Source: Cytobacillus gottheilii (GTDB lineage: Bacteria; Bacillota; Bacilli; Bacillales; Cytobacillaceae). From it: a stretch of DNA of 64,000 bases. The stretch covers positions 1,518,975-1,582,974 of the forward strand of contig NZ_KV440945.1 of assembly GCF_001636345.1 (NCBI RefSeq), read 5' to 3'. Below the pieces are notes generated by a model. The model was given only the letters and a program-made list of their open reading frames with translations, did not search any database and was not told the origin of the DNA. Numbering within the stretch: the stretch's first letter is position 1; each line of letters begins with the position of its first letter. A program made the position numbers and the translations under genes. Positions 1 through 9,043 of the stretch are shown here, in pieces.

Positions 1-453
1 AGAGCCATGGGCGTTCATATTGCTTTTATCACATTGCATGTTGGTTTAGGGACATTTAGACCTGTCAGTGTGGAAGATTTAACAGAGCATGATATGCATG
101 CCGAGTATTATCAAATGAGTGAAGGTACTGCTAATTTACTGAATGAAGTGCGCAAACAAGGCGGAAAGATTATCAGTGTCGGAACGACTTCAACTAGAAC
201 ACTTGAGACCATTGCAAGAGACCATGATGGACAATTTGAGGCTGCGAGCGGCTGGACAGATATATTTATCTTCCCTGGCTTCGAATTTAAAGCGATCGAT
301 GGGATGATTACCAATTTCCATCTGCCAAAATCAACACTGATCATGTTAATTAGTGCACTGGCAGGAAGAGAGAACGTCCTGCATGCCTACAACACAGCGG
401 TCGAGGAGCGCTATCGCTTCTTTAGCTTTGGCGACGCAATGCTGATAAAATAA
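1..453 (+). CDS. queA: S-adenosylmethionine:tRNA ribosyltransferase-isomerase, C-terminal part
   Basis: QueA transfers and isomerises the ribosyl part of S-adenosylmethionine onto preQ1-modified tRNA to give epoxyqueuosine. The window opens inside the gene: the frame is open from base 1, and the Met codon at base 7 is internal (family proteins read ...[13 protein letters not shown] here). Visible are the family stretches [32 protein letters not shown] and a terminal [11 protein letters not shown], so the C-terminus is intact. About 150 residues remain of roughly 340. The next gene, tgt, supplies the preQ1-containing tRNA substrate and follows after 62 bp, as in B. subtilis. Confidence 0.95.
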   Translation, partial: RAMGVHIAFITLHVGLGTFRPVSVEDLTEHDMHAEYYQMSEGTANLLNEVRKQGGKIISVGTTSTRTLETIARDHDGQFEAASGWTDIFIFPGFEFKAIDGMITNFHLPKSTLIMLISALAGRENVLHAYNTAVEERYRFFSFGDAMLIK

Positions 454-476
454 GAAACGTTTAGCACATAGAATGA

Positions 477-1655
<1,179 letters not shown>

Positions 1656-1679
1656 TGCTTGAAAGGAGGGGAAAAGAGA

Positions 1680-1964
1680 ATGGAAATCTTAGGAACATTA
1701 GCACCATTGCTATTGATGTTTGTATTGTTTTACTTCCTGTTAATTCGTCCGCAGCAGAAGCGCCAAAAAGCGGTTCAGCAAATGCAGACTGATTTGAAAA
1801 AGGGAGATAAAGTTGTAACAATTGGTGGTCTTCATGGTTTTGTTGATGCAATCGATGAAGATAAGATTGTCATCAAATGCGGTGACGGCAGCAGACTTAC
1901 ATACGATCGCGCAGCAATTCGCGAAGTAACGGAAGTATCAGCTGGAGATATGCTAGCAAAATAA
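1680..1964 (+). CDS. yajC: Preprotein translocase accessory subunit YajC (YrbF)
   Basis: YajC is a small single-span membrane protein that associates with SecDF and the Sec translocon. The 94-residue product has one N-terminal membrane segment (about residues 6-24, leucine and phenylalanine rich) followed by the family signature IRPQQKRQK and a cytoplasmic part with GDKVVTIGGLHG. I chose ATG 1680 because AAAGGAGGGG lies at 1662-1671; an upstream in-frame ATG at 1659 precedes this ribosome binding site. It closes the queA-tgt-yajC unit and is followed at once by a terminator. Its partner secDF is about 4.3 kb downstream. Confidence 0.95.
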   Translation: MEILGTLAPLLLMFVLFYFLLIRPQQKRQKAVQQMQTDLKKGDKVVTIGGLHGFVDAIDEDKIVIKCGDGSRLTYDRAAIREVTEVSAGDMLAK

Positions 1965-1968
1965 AAAA

Positions 1969-1998
1969 GAAGCGGATCCATTTTGGGTCCGCTTTTTG
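1969..1998. terminator. Intrinsic terminator after yajC, shared with yrzE
   Basis: The stem AGCGGATCC pairs with GGGTCCGCT (one G-T wobble) and is followed by TTTTT on the + strand and, read from the other side, by a T-rich run from the upstream A-tract. It lies between the convergent yajC and yrzE genes and can serve both. Confidence 0.85.
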
Positions 1999-2001
1999 CT
2001 A

Positions 2002-2394
2002 TTAAGATGATTTTCCCTTCACATTTACCCCTAAAATACCGCCCATCATACAGATTAGGATGTAACATGTATGATAGATGATTTGTTCCATATCAAAAAG
2101 ACGATCATGACCTAAATATTGAAAAAGAAAGATAATAAGGGAATAAAGCAGCCCTGTTATCCCGCCAAGAAGCCAGCCTTTTTGCTTTCCTTTTCCTCCT
2201 GCAATAAAGCCTCCCGCAAATAAAGCTATAAATGATACAGCGGTAATGACATGCTGAAGTGATGCCTCCTGTAAAGAGGTGAACGAAAGTAGCAGCGAAA
2301 AAAACAAACTGCTGATTATTGCAACAATAAAAATGGCGATATTTCCAAATAGCACTGCACTGCCCAAGTTTTTTGATTCTTCTATTTTAACCAT
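2002..2394 (-). CDS. yrzE: TIGR04086-type four-span membrane protein (YrzE)
   Basis: A small hydrophobic protein of unknown function, found at this locus in Bacillus. With the start chosen here it has 130 residues and four predicted membrane segments: LFGNIAIFIVAIISSLFFSL, a second near VITAVSFIALFAGG, a third at LLGGITGLLYSLIIFLF and a fourth at YHTCYILICMMGGILG. Start choice is uncertain: ATG at 2394 follows AGAGGGG closely, while the frame stays open upstream to 2463. It is convergent with yajC and divergent from yrbG. I infer no function beyond membrane localisation. Confidence 0.75.
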   Translation of the reverse strand: MVKIEESKNLGSAVLFGNIAIFIVAIISSLFFSLLLSFTSLQEASLQHVITAVSFIALFAGGFIAGGKGKQKGWLLGGITGLLYSLIIFLFQYLGHDRLFDMEQIIYHTCYILICMMGGILGVNVKGKSS

Positions 2395-2621
2395 CTCCCC
2401 TCTATTGGCAAGCTTTTTGTGCGTGAATGCCAATGGCCTGTCTCGCACAATCTCTTTGTACAAGCATATTCAAAGCAGCCGAATTTAGAAGCAAAAAATC
2501 ACTTTTCGCTAACAAAATCTTCTTTTTTCCTTCATCCTTAAAAAAAGAAAAAATAAAACTTATATATTTTTCTTGTTCGTTGACAATAAAAAGAAAGCTG
2601 TTTTTAAAGGGGGATCATTCA

Positions 2622-3272
2622 ATGGAAGAGTATATGGTCATTATTTTCAGAACGATCTTCTTGTATGGGTTAATTTCCGTCATCTATCGATTGATGGGAA
2701 AGCGGGAAATCGGTGAACTAAGTGTCTTGGATGTAGTCGTTTCAATCATGCTGGCAGAGTTAGCGGTAACGGCACTTGAAGAAACAAATTCATCCCTATT
2801 TAAAAACGTGCTTCCTATGCTGATTCTGCTGCTGCTGCAGATTACATTTGCTTACATATCATTAAAAAGCAAGAAGTTTAGAGATGTAGTGGACGGGAAA
2901 CCAACGATTATTATAAATAATGGGAAAATAGATGAGTACGCCATGAAAAAGCAAAATTATAATTTCGACGATCTGCTCCTTCAACTCCGTGACAAAGACA
3001 TAGCACTTATATCAGATGTTGAATTGGCAGTACTCGAATCTTCGGGCCATTTATCTGTTTTTACGAAAAAAGATGCTAAAAACGGTGTGACCTGGCCGCT
3101 CATTCTCGATGGAGTCATTCAATATGAGCATCTTGAAAGCATCAAAAAAACAGACCAATGGCTGCTGAAGGAATTAGGAGAAAGAGGCTACCACAGCATA
3201 GAAGAAATTTCATTTTGCAGCTTTGAGAACGGGCATTTTTATATAGACAGAAAAAATGAAATTGAGAAATGA
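2622..3272 (+). CDS. yrbG: DUF421/YetF-type membrane protein (YrbG)
   Basis: The 216-residue protein has three N-terminal membrane segments (about residues 5-25, 35-52 and 62-80) with the family motif RLMGKREIGELSVLDVVV, followed by a soluble DUF421 domain beginning GKPTIIINNGKID. In this family the C-terminal domain is a small beta-alpha fold; proteins related to YetF affect spore or envelope properties, but the biochemical role of YrbG is not established. ATG 2622 follows AAAGGGGG at 2606-2613, which excludes longer in-frame starts. It sits between yrzE and spoVB as in B. subtilis. The gap after it is filled by a tandem repeat array. Confidence 0.88.
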   Translation: MEEYMVIIFRTIFLYGLISVIYRLMGKREIGELSVLDVVVSIMLAELAVTALEETNSSLFKNVLPMLILLLLQITFAYISLKSKKFRDVVDGKPTIIINNGKIDEYAMKKQNYNFDDLLLQLRDKDIALISDVELAVLESSGHLSVFTKKDAKNGVTWPLILDGVIQYEHLESIKKTDQWLLKELGERGYHSIEEISFCSFENGHFYIDRKNEIEK

Positions 3273-3365
3273 TGTTAGAGCAATGTTAGAAAAGCTTCTG
3301 GAGGGGGCAGCAGGAAATAATAGATACAGGAACTGAAATAACTTACCCTGAACAATTCTGTGAGT

Positions 3366-3747
3366 GTGAAAAGGAGAGAAACCCCCCTCTAAAGTTCAGT
3401 ATCTGGAAATTGATGTCGTGAAAAGGAGAGAAACACCCTTCTAAAGTCCAGTATCTGGGAATTGGTGTCGTGAAAAAGGGAGAAACCCCCCTCTAAAGTC
3501 CAGTATCTGGGAATTGGTGTCGTTAAAAGGAGAGAAACACCCCTCTAAAGTCCAGTATCTGGAAAATAGTGTCGCGAAAAGGAGAGAAACACCCCTCTAA
3601 AGTCCAGTATCTGGAAAATGGTGTCGTGAAAAGGAGAGAAACACCCTTCTAAAGTCCAGTATCTGGAAAATAGTGTCGCGAAAAGGAGAGAAACACCCTT
3701 CTAAAGTCCAGTATCTGGAAAAGGTGTCGTGGAAAAGGGAGAAACAC
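3366..3747. repeat. Tandem array of 52-bp units, about 7.4 copies
   Basis: Units begin at 3366, 3418, 3470, 3522, 3574, 3626, 3678 and 3729, so the spacing is 52 bp six times and then 51. Each unit starts with GTGAAAAGGAGAGAAACAC, has CTCTAAAGTCCAGTATCTGG in the middle (CCAG-TAT-CTGG is a small dyad) and ends GTGTC. Divergence between units is a few positions. No reading frame resembling a gene is present. The 675-bp gap between yrbG and spoVB holds this array, a terminator and one small ORF. Confidence 0.95.
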
Positions 3748-3762
3748 TTAGCCAAATAAAAT

Positions 3763-3815
3763 AACCCCAAACCATTATCAATGAGCTCCTGTCTAATGGT
3801 TTGGGGTTTTCTTTC
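3763..3815. terminator. Long intrinsic terminator between yrbG/repeats and spoVB
   Basis: AACCCCAAACCATTA at 3763-3777 pairs perfectly with TAATGGTTTGGGGTT at 3794-3808, followed by TTCTTTCTTT. An A-rich run precedes the stem, so it can also end transcription coming from spoVB on the minus strand. Confidence 0.88.
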
Positions 3816-3816
3816 T

Positions 3817-3948
3817 TTAAAAAATAGGTCCCTCGACTTCTTCAGGTACTGGCGGAAGGAAGGGGGCTAGGTCTAAACTCTTCATATGCTGAAAACGAAA
3901 GTCTGCAGTGCTCCTAAACGAATGTACAAACTCTAAAACATCTTTCAC
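3817..3948 (-). CDS. Candidate 43-residue protein coupled to spoVB
   Basis: I do not recognise this product. The frame begins with GTG at 3948, sharing its G with the spoVB stop (TAGTG), a classic translational-coupling arrangement, and runs 43 codons to TAA directly before the terminator at 3763-3815. The peptide is acidic and proline rich near its C-terminus (PFLPPVPEEVEGPIF) and has no membrane segment. Position between a gene stop and its terminator and sensible composition support it; there is no independent ribosome binding site. It could also be a fortuitous frame. Conservation of PFLPPVPEEVEGP in relatives would settle it. Confidence 0.4.
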   Translation of the reverse strand: MKDVLEFVHSFRSTADFRFQHMKSLDLAPFLPPVPEEVEGPIF

Positions 3949-5507
3949 TACTTCGATGCAAAAATGGATAGAAATCCGCCAATCCATGGAATCTGACGCA
4001 GCTCGTGTTTTTTTAGTAAACCGAAGAGCAGCAGCAGAATGAAATACACCATTACGATAACAGAAATGCTGATGATGATAGAAATCAGCATGGAATAATC
4101 ATGTAAGTAAGGGTAAGTATAGTAGCCTGCCCAGCCTGATAGACCCATAATGATAAATGTTTTCATATAATCGCGGATATGAAAAGTAAAAGAGATCTTT
4201 TTCAGGATTGTCGCCATATGGAGCAGGGTTACAAGAACAAAACCTACAAGCATGCCAATGGCCACACCATTAATTCCGAAGGCTGGCTGACTGGCAAGTG
4301 CGAAAATAACAGCGATTTTAACAACAGCCCCTATCAGACTGTTAATCATGGCAGCGCGGGCATGATCCAAAGCTTGTAATGCTGCCTGGAGTGGGCCTTG
4401 GAAAAAGTATAATAAGAAAAATGGTGCCATTAATTTAATAAAGCCTGCTCCTGTAGATGAATCGTAAATTATATTCATAAGCTGTTCTGCCAAAACATAG
4501 AGGATGACCACAGCCAAGCCGCCTGAAATGAATACAAATTTTAGAGCTTGCTGAAGTCTATATTCAATAAGCTTCATATTCTTTTTTGAGTAGGCCTCAC
4601 TAAGGGCAGGCACCAATGATGTTGAGAGGGCATGGGTGATAAAAGATGGCAGCATTAATAGCGGCATGGCAAAACCTGTCAGGGCACCATAGCTTTGGGT
4701 TGCGGCAATGGTTGCAACTCCTGCTAATGCCAGGCTGTGTGCTACAACAATGGGTTCAAAAAACCAGGCAAGTGAACCGATCATGCGGCTTCCTGTTGTT
4801 GGCAATGCGACACTCATGAGTTCTTTAAAGGTTGATTTACCCGATTGAATGAATTGAAAGAATTGCTTGCGAACACGAAATTTCTTTTTTAATTTGAACG
4901 CGGTTAATAGATAGGCTAAAGAAACAAGCTCACCCACAACTGAAGCAAGCATGGCTCCCGCTGCTGCATATTCAATTCCATAAGGGAGAAATGCTGTTGT
5001 CATAGCGGCAATCAATGTAATACGGACTGCTTGCTCAAGTAATTGGGAGTAAGCAGCAGGCTTCATATTTTGTTTTCCCTGAAAATAGCCGCGAATGACA
5101 GAAGAAACAGCTATAATAGGAACAACTGGTGCAATTGCGAGCAAGGGCAAATGGGTTCTTGGATCTGTAAAAAGTGTTTCAGATAGATATGGAGCTAATA
5201 TAATTAAAGCAGGCGTAATGATTAGTGATAACGAGATGGTTGTGGCCAGAGAGACAACCAGTATTTTTTTAGTTTTTCGTGCGTCGCCCACCGCTTCAGC
5301 TTCTGCTACATGTTTGGATATGGCTACAGGAAGACCTAGCTGGGTTATGGTGACAGCAAGGATAAAAGTCGGGTATGCCATCATATATAAACCAACACCC
5401 TCGGCCCCTATTGAACGGGCAATAACGATGCGATTAATAAATCCTAGAACTCTAGTGACCAGGCCTGCTGCCAGCAGGATCATGGTACCTTTTAAAAATT
5501 TCGACAT
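3948..5507 (-). CDS. spoVB: Stage V sporulation protein B, MOP-superfamily polysaccharide/lipid flippase
   Basis: SpoVB is a polytopic membrane protein of the MurJ/MATE-like MOP superfamily, needed for spore cortex formation, probably as a lipid-linked precursor flippase. The 519-residue length matches the family (518 in B. subtilis). The N-terminus FLKGTMILLAAGLVTRVLGF and the segment IGAEGVGLYMMAYP are characteristic; about 14 hydrophobic segments run to the end. ATG 5507 follows AGGGAG at about 10 bp. It faces away from comN across a 184-bp gap. In B. subtilis the gene is under sigma-E; I could not identify such a promoter with confidence here. Confidence 0.95.
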   Translation of the reverse strand: MSKFLKGTMILLAAGLVTRVLGFINRIVIARSIGAEGVGLYMMAYPTFILAVTITQLGLPVAISKHVAEAEAVGDARKTKKILVVSLATTISLSLIITPALIILAPYLSETLFTDPRTHLPLLAIAPVVPIIAVSSVIRGYFQGKQNMKPAAYSQLLEQAVRITLIAAMTTAFLPYGIEYAAAGAMLASVVGELVSLAYLLTAFKLKKKFRVRKQFFQFIQSGKSTFKELMSVALPTTGSRMIGSLAWFFEPIVVAHSLALAGVATIAATQSYGALTGFAMPLLMLPSFITHALSTSLVPALSEAYSKKNMKLIEYRLQQALKFVFISGGLAVVILYVLAEQLMNIIYDSSTGAGFIKLMAPFFLLYFFQGPLQAALQALDHARAAMINSLIGAVVKIAVIFALASQPAFGINGVAIGMLVGFVLVTLLHMATILKKISFTFHIRDYMKTFIIMGLSGWAGYYTYPYLHDYSMLISIIISISVIVMVYFILLLLFGLLKKHELRQIPWIGGFLSIFASK

Positions 5508-5691
5508 TCTGCTCCCTGCCTTCTCAAATTACATATAATGCTATACAATTATCTATATGCAAGAGAGTGGACAAAGCATGACAAGCTTTTTTTTACACTG
5601 TTAAATGCTGCCCAATAGGAAGGTTTCACTGCTAGGTTTTTAAAGCATATAATCTCGCTATTATGCATGATAAAATGGAGGCGTTTCTATA

Positions 5692-5985
5692 TTGAAAACT
5701 AATCATCCTTATGATTCCTTTCGTCAACACGTTAGTCCGGCATTGCAAGTTAAGATCGATGAAATTCAGTTTTATGGCTATGGCAATGTGAAGGAAGATG
5801 AATTCTGGTCTTTTCTCACGAAGAAAAAATGGAAGAAACCAAAAGAAGATGTCAAATTATTCGAAATCATAGAAGATATTATGGCGGTTAAAGCGGGTGA
5901 ATATATCAATTATTCAACAGTAGAGGCTTTAAGAGGAAGTGACTTATCTATTAGTGAGGAAGACCTGAAAAGCCTCTTTAAGTAA
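5692..5985 (+). CDS. comN: Post-transcriptional regulator ComN (YrzD)
   Basis: ComN is a small cytoplasmic regulator that in B. subtilis acts post-transcriptionally on comE mRNA and competence. The 97-residue product has the family's stretches SFRQHVSPALQVKIDEI and KEDEFWSFLTKKKWKKP. The start is TTG at 5692, with GGAGG at 5677-5681 ten bases upstream; no ATG in frame fits. It is divergent from spoVB, the conserved arrangement. A 250-bp gap separates it from secDF; that gap holds a candidate minus-strand ORF (6007-6168). Confidence 0.88.
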   Translation: MKTNHPYDSFRQHVSPALQVKIDEIQFYGYGNVKEDEFWSFLTKKKWKKPKEDVKLFEIIEDIMAVKAGEYINYSTVEALRGSDLSISEEDLKSLFK

Positions 5986-6006
5986 TAATATAAACGTAAA
6001 TTTATT

Positions 6007-6168
6007 CTAAAAAGGAAGTGTTCCTAGTAGTAGATGCTTACATAACCAGTCTTGCAAAAAGGGATCTAGCTCTTTAAGGTAGGAATCGTGTTTTACTGGG
6101 TATTGATGCGCTGCTAATGCTTCTTTTCCGTTAATAGTCAAATTGACAGCTTCCTTTTTCTGTTTCAT
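6007..6168 (-). CDS. Candidate 53-residue ORF between comN and secDF
   Basis: An ATG-initiated minus-strand frame of 53 codons. The peptide looks protein-like: a charged N-terminus (MKQKKEAVNLTING), a central QYPVKHDSYLKELDPFLQD and a hydrophobic tail LCKHLLLGTLPF. It is convergent with comN, whose stop is 22 bp away. Against it: no Shine-Dalgarno sequence precedes the ATG (upstream bases are pyrimidine rich). I do not recognise a family. Confidence 0.3.
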   Translation of the reverse strand: MKQKKEAVNLTINGKEALAAHQYPVKHDSYLKELDPFLQDWLCKHLLLGTLPF

Positions 6169-6235
6169 AATGGGTATATTGGAATCATAGGTTTAATGCC
6201 TTTTTTTGGCACTATTTAAGGAGGATTTATACATA

Positions 6236-8497
6236 ATGGTCAAACGCAGTAGAATCCTTTCATTCTTCCTGATCGTTATATTGCTTGGAAGCTTGATCGG
6301 CGTGACATCGAAAGATATTTTAAACAATATTAAACTCGGTCTTGATCTGCAGGGCGGATTTGAAGTGCTGTATGAGGTAAAGACAGAGGATGGACAAGAA
6401 GTGACACAGGATATCCTCAATAGCACTGTCCAGTCACTTGATCGAAGAATTAACGTATTGGGCGTAAACGAGCCGAGCATTCAAATTGAAGGCGATAATC
6501 GTATTCGTGTTCAGCTTGCAGGTGTTACGGACCAAAATGAAGCCCGTGAAATTCTTTCAACAGAAGCAAAGCTTTCATTCCGTGATGTAAACGATGAGCT
6601 GATGATGGATGGTTCCGACCTTGTTGAGGGCGGAGCAAAACAATCATTTGATGAAAATGGTCAGCCTAACGTTTCGATTGAATTGAAAGATGCTAATAAG
6701 TTTAAAGAAGTAACGGAAAAGATCGTAGCAATGGCTCCAAATAATCAGCTTGTTATTTGGCTGGATTTTGAAGACGGCGTGCATAGCTTCCAGGAAGAAG
6801 TGACAAAAGAGGATCCTGCGTTCCTTTCTGCACCTAACGTAAGTCAGGTCTTTAACACAAATACTGTTACAATTGAAGGAAACTTCACATTAGATGAAGC
6901 TCAGACACTGGCAAACCTTCTGAGTTCTGGATCATTGCCGGTTGAATTAAATGAAGTGTTCTCTACATCGGTAGGAGCTCAATTTGGTGAGCAAGCTCTT
7001 GAGAAAACGGTTGTCGGCGGGATTGTCGGCATTGGAGCGATCTTCCTGTTTATGATTGCTTTTTATCGCTTCCCTGGGATTATCGCTTCCATTACCTTAA
7101 CCATTTATCTCTTTATCACGCTTCTGATTTTTGACTGGCTGAATGCAGTTATGACACTGCCTGGTATTGCCGCCCTTATACTAGGTGTCGGGATGGCTGT
7201 AGATGCCAATATTATTACGTATGAAAGAATTAAAGAGGAAATCAAAGTTGGACGTTCGATTAAGACTGCATTCCAAGTAGGCGGAAAGAACTCGCTTTCG
7301 ACCATATTTGATGCAAACTTAACAACATTGCTTGCAGCTGGCGTTTTGTTTATTTATGGAACAAGCTCAGTTAAAGGTTTTGCAACAACTTTAATCATAA
7401 GTATACTGGTCAGCTTTATTACATCCGTGTATGGAACAAGACTATTGCTGGGCTTATGGGTGAACAGCAACTTGTTTAATAAAAAGCCAGGCTGGTTTGG
7501 TGTTAAAAAGAGTGAGATTAAAGACATTGCAGAAAATTATGATACACTCGATTTGCCATCAAAATTTGATAAATTTGATTTTGTAAATCAGCGTAAAAAG
7601 TTCTATATCTTCTCGGCAATTACGGTTATTGCTGGAATTATTGTGTTAAGCATTTTCCGTTTGAACTTAAGTATTGATTTCTCAAATGGAACAAGAATTG
7701 AACAGCTGGGTGATCAGCAAATTACAGCCAGTGAATTCCAGGAACAGCTCGAATCTGTACAAATCAGCACAGATGACATCGTGATTTCAGGAGAAGATAA
7801 TAATATTGCTGTTGCCAGAACGACAGATGTACTCAGCCAAGACGAAATTGCTGAAGTAAAGGCGCAATTCAATGAGGTATTTGGTGCAGAACCAAATATC
7901 AGTACCGTTTCGCCGACTGTTGGTAAAGAGATTGCCCGAAATGCCTTAATCGCATTGGGAATCGCTTCAATCGGGATTATTTTATATGTAACCATCCGAT
8001 TTGAAATTAAAATGGCAGTTGCGTCTATCATTGCATTGCTTCATGATGCGTTCTTCATTATTGTCATTTTCAGCATAACAAGGTTAGAAGCGGATTTAAC
8101 CTTTATTGCTGCCGTGTTAACCATTATCGGTTATTCAATTAATGATACGATTGTAACCTTTGACCGAATACGCGAAAATATGGTTAAAAAGCGTAAAATT
8201 AAAGAATTTGCTGAATTAAAAGAAGTAGTCAATAAAAGTTTAAGACAAACATTAGGCCGCTCGTTAAATACCATTATCACAGTTATACTTGCCGTTGTTG
8301 CCTTGCTCATCTTTGGTAGCGAAGCAATCCGCAATTTCAATATTGCCTTGCTTGTCGGCCTTATTGCCGGTACGTATTCTTCCATTTTCCTAGCCGCTCA
8401 AATTTGGCTGGATTGGAAAGGCAAAGAGCTGAAGCAAAAGGGTGTATTGATCACCTTTAAGGAAAAGAAAAAGGAAACGGACGAGCCTCAGGTTTAA
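6236..8497 (+). CDS. secDF: Fused protein-export membrane protein SecDF
   Basis: SecDF uses the proton gradient to assist late steps of Sec-dependent secretion. Bacillus carries SecD and SecF as one chain; here it has 753 residues. The SecD half begins with a membrane segment and LGLDLQGGFEVLYEV, has a large extracytoplasmic domain, and a membrane block with PGIAALILGVGMAVDANIITYERI. The SecF half starts near residue 460 (FDFVNQRKKFY), with SIDFSNGTRIE and the conserved TIIGYSINDTIVTFDRIREN. ATG 6236 is set by AAGGAGGA at 6218-6225; an upstream in-frame ATG at 6206 lacks a site. It is followed by its own terminator. Confidence 0.97.
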   Translation: MVKRSRILSFFLIVILLGSLIGVTSKDILNNIKLGLDLQGGFEVLYEVKTEDGQEVTQDILNSTVQSLDRRINVLGVNEPSIQIEGDNRIRVQLAGVTDQNEAREILSTEAKLSFRDVNDELMMDGSDLVEGGAKQSFDENGQPNVSIELKDANKFKEVTEKIVAMAPNNQLVIWLDFEDGVHSFQEEVTKEDPAFLSAPNVSQVFNTNTVTIEGNFTLDEAQTLANLLSSGSLPVELNEVFSTSVGAQFGEQALEKTVVGGIVGIGAIFLFMIAFYRFPGIIASITLTIYLFITLLIFDWLNAVMTLPGIAALILGVGMAVDANIITYERIKEEIKVGRSIKTAFQVGGKNSLSTIFDANLTTLLAAGVLFIYGTSSVKGFATTLIISILVSFITSVYGTRLLLGLWVNSNLFNKKPGWFGVKKSEIKDIAENYDTLDLPSKFDKFDFVNQRKKFYIFSAITVIAGIIVLSIFRLNLSIDFSNGTRIEQLGDQQITASEFQEQLESVQISTDDIVISGEDNNIAVARTTDVLSQDEIAEVKAQFNEVFGAEPNISTVSPTVGKEIARNALIALGIASIGIILYVTIRFEIKMAVASIIALLHDAFFIIVIFSITRLEADLTFIAAVLTIIGYSINDTIVTFDRIRENMVKKRKIKEFAELKEVVNKSLRQTLGRSLNTIITVILAVVALLIFGSEAIRNFNIALLVGLIAGTYSSIFLAAQIWLDWKGKELKQKGVLITFKEKKKETDEPQV

Positions 8498-8507
8498 TAG
8501 ATTATGG

Positions 8508-8539
8508 TACCTCTGTCTGCTGATGACAGAGGTATTTTT
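8508..8539 (+). terminator. Intrinsic terminator after secDF
   Basis: TACCTCTGTC (8508-8517) pairs with GACAGAGGTA (8525-8534) around a 7-base loop, followed by TTTTT. Confidence 0.9.
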
Positions 8540-8638
8540 ATCTATATCTGAAGTATATTAAACGTAGTGAACGAGTTTTAGCGATCAGCGGAAGCGGGTA
8601 AATGAAATAGATAAGAGTGCAGGAAAGGAGGATATATA

Positions 8639-8962
8639 GTGAAAAACCAATGGGCATTATTACTGGGAATTGTATTTGCATTAATTGTCGCTATTTTTGC
8701 TGTTATAAATGTTGACCCAGTTACAGTTAATTATTTATTTGGAGAAAGTGAATGGCCGTTAATACTTGTGATTTTAGGCTCTGTTTTAATGGGCGGAATG
8801 ATAATTGGCTCAGTTGGAATTGTGCGGATTTACAGTCTGCAGAGAGAAATCAAGCATCTGAAGAAAGAAAAAGCGGCTGAACAGCCAAAGGTGACTAAGA
8901 ACGACTCTTTACTGACAGAGAAAAAGCCTAAAGAAAGCACACAAAAAAGTACACAAAGCTAA
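8639..8962 (+). CDS. yrvD: LapA-domain (DUF1049) membrane protein YrvD
   Basis: A 107-residue protein with two membrane segments (residues 5-23 and 41-63) and a charged, lysine-rich cytoplasmic tail, the layout of the lipopolysaccharide-assembly protein A (DUF1049) family. In Gram-positives the role is unknown; the LapA name comes from proteobacterial homologues. Start is GTG 8639 behind AAAGGAGGA at 8624-8632. It lies between secDF and recJ as in B. subtilis yrvD. The KhtT-like yrvC gene that I recall at this B. subtilis locus is not present. Confidence 0.85.
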   Translation: MKNQWALLLGIVFALIVAIFAVINVDPVTVNYLFGESEWPLILVILGSVLMGGMIIGSVGIVRIYSLQREIKHLKKEKAAEQPKVTKNDSLLTEKKPKESTQKSTQS

Positions 8963-8992
8963 ACGAATACATTTTTGGCAATTCTATATGTA

Positions 8993-9021
8993 TTGAAACA
9001 AGCTTACCCCTCTTGTATAAT
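8993..9021 (+). promoter_or_regulatory. Sigma-A promoter for recJ(-apt)
   Basis: TTGAAA at 8993-8998, a 17-base spacer, and a perfect TATAAT at 9016-9021, 22 bp before the recJ start codon. Confidence 0.8.
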
Positions 9022-9043
9022 GAAAAAGCCGAGGGGTGAGCGC

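Noticed and set aside
3366-3747. CRISPR array or origin-type iterons
   Set aside because: The whole 52-bp unit is repeated, not a repeat plus unique spacer, and no replication initiator gene is near.
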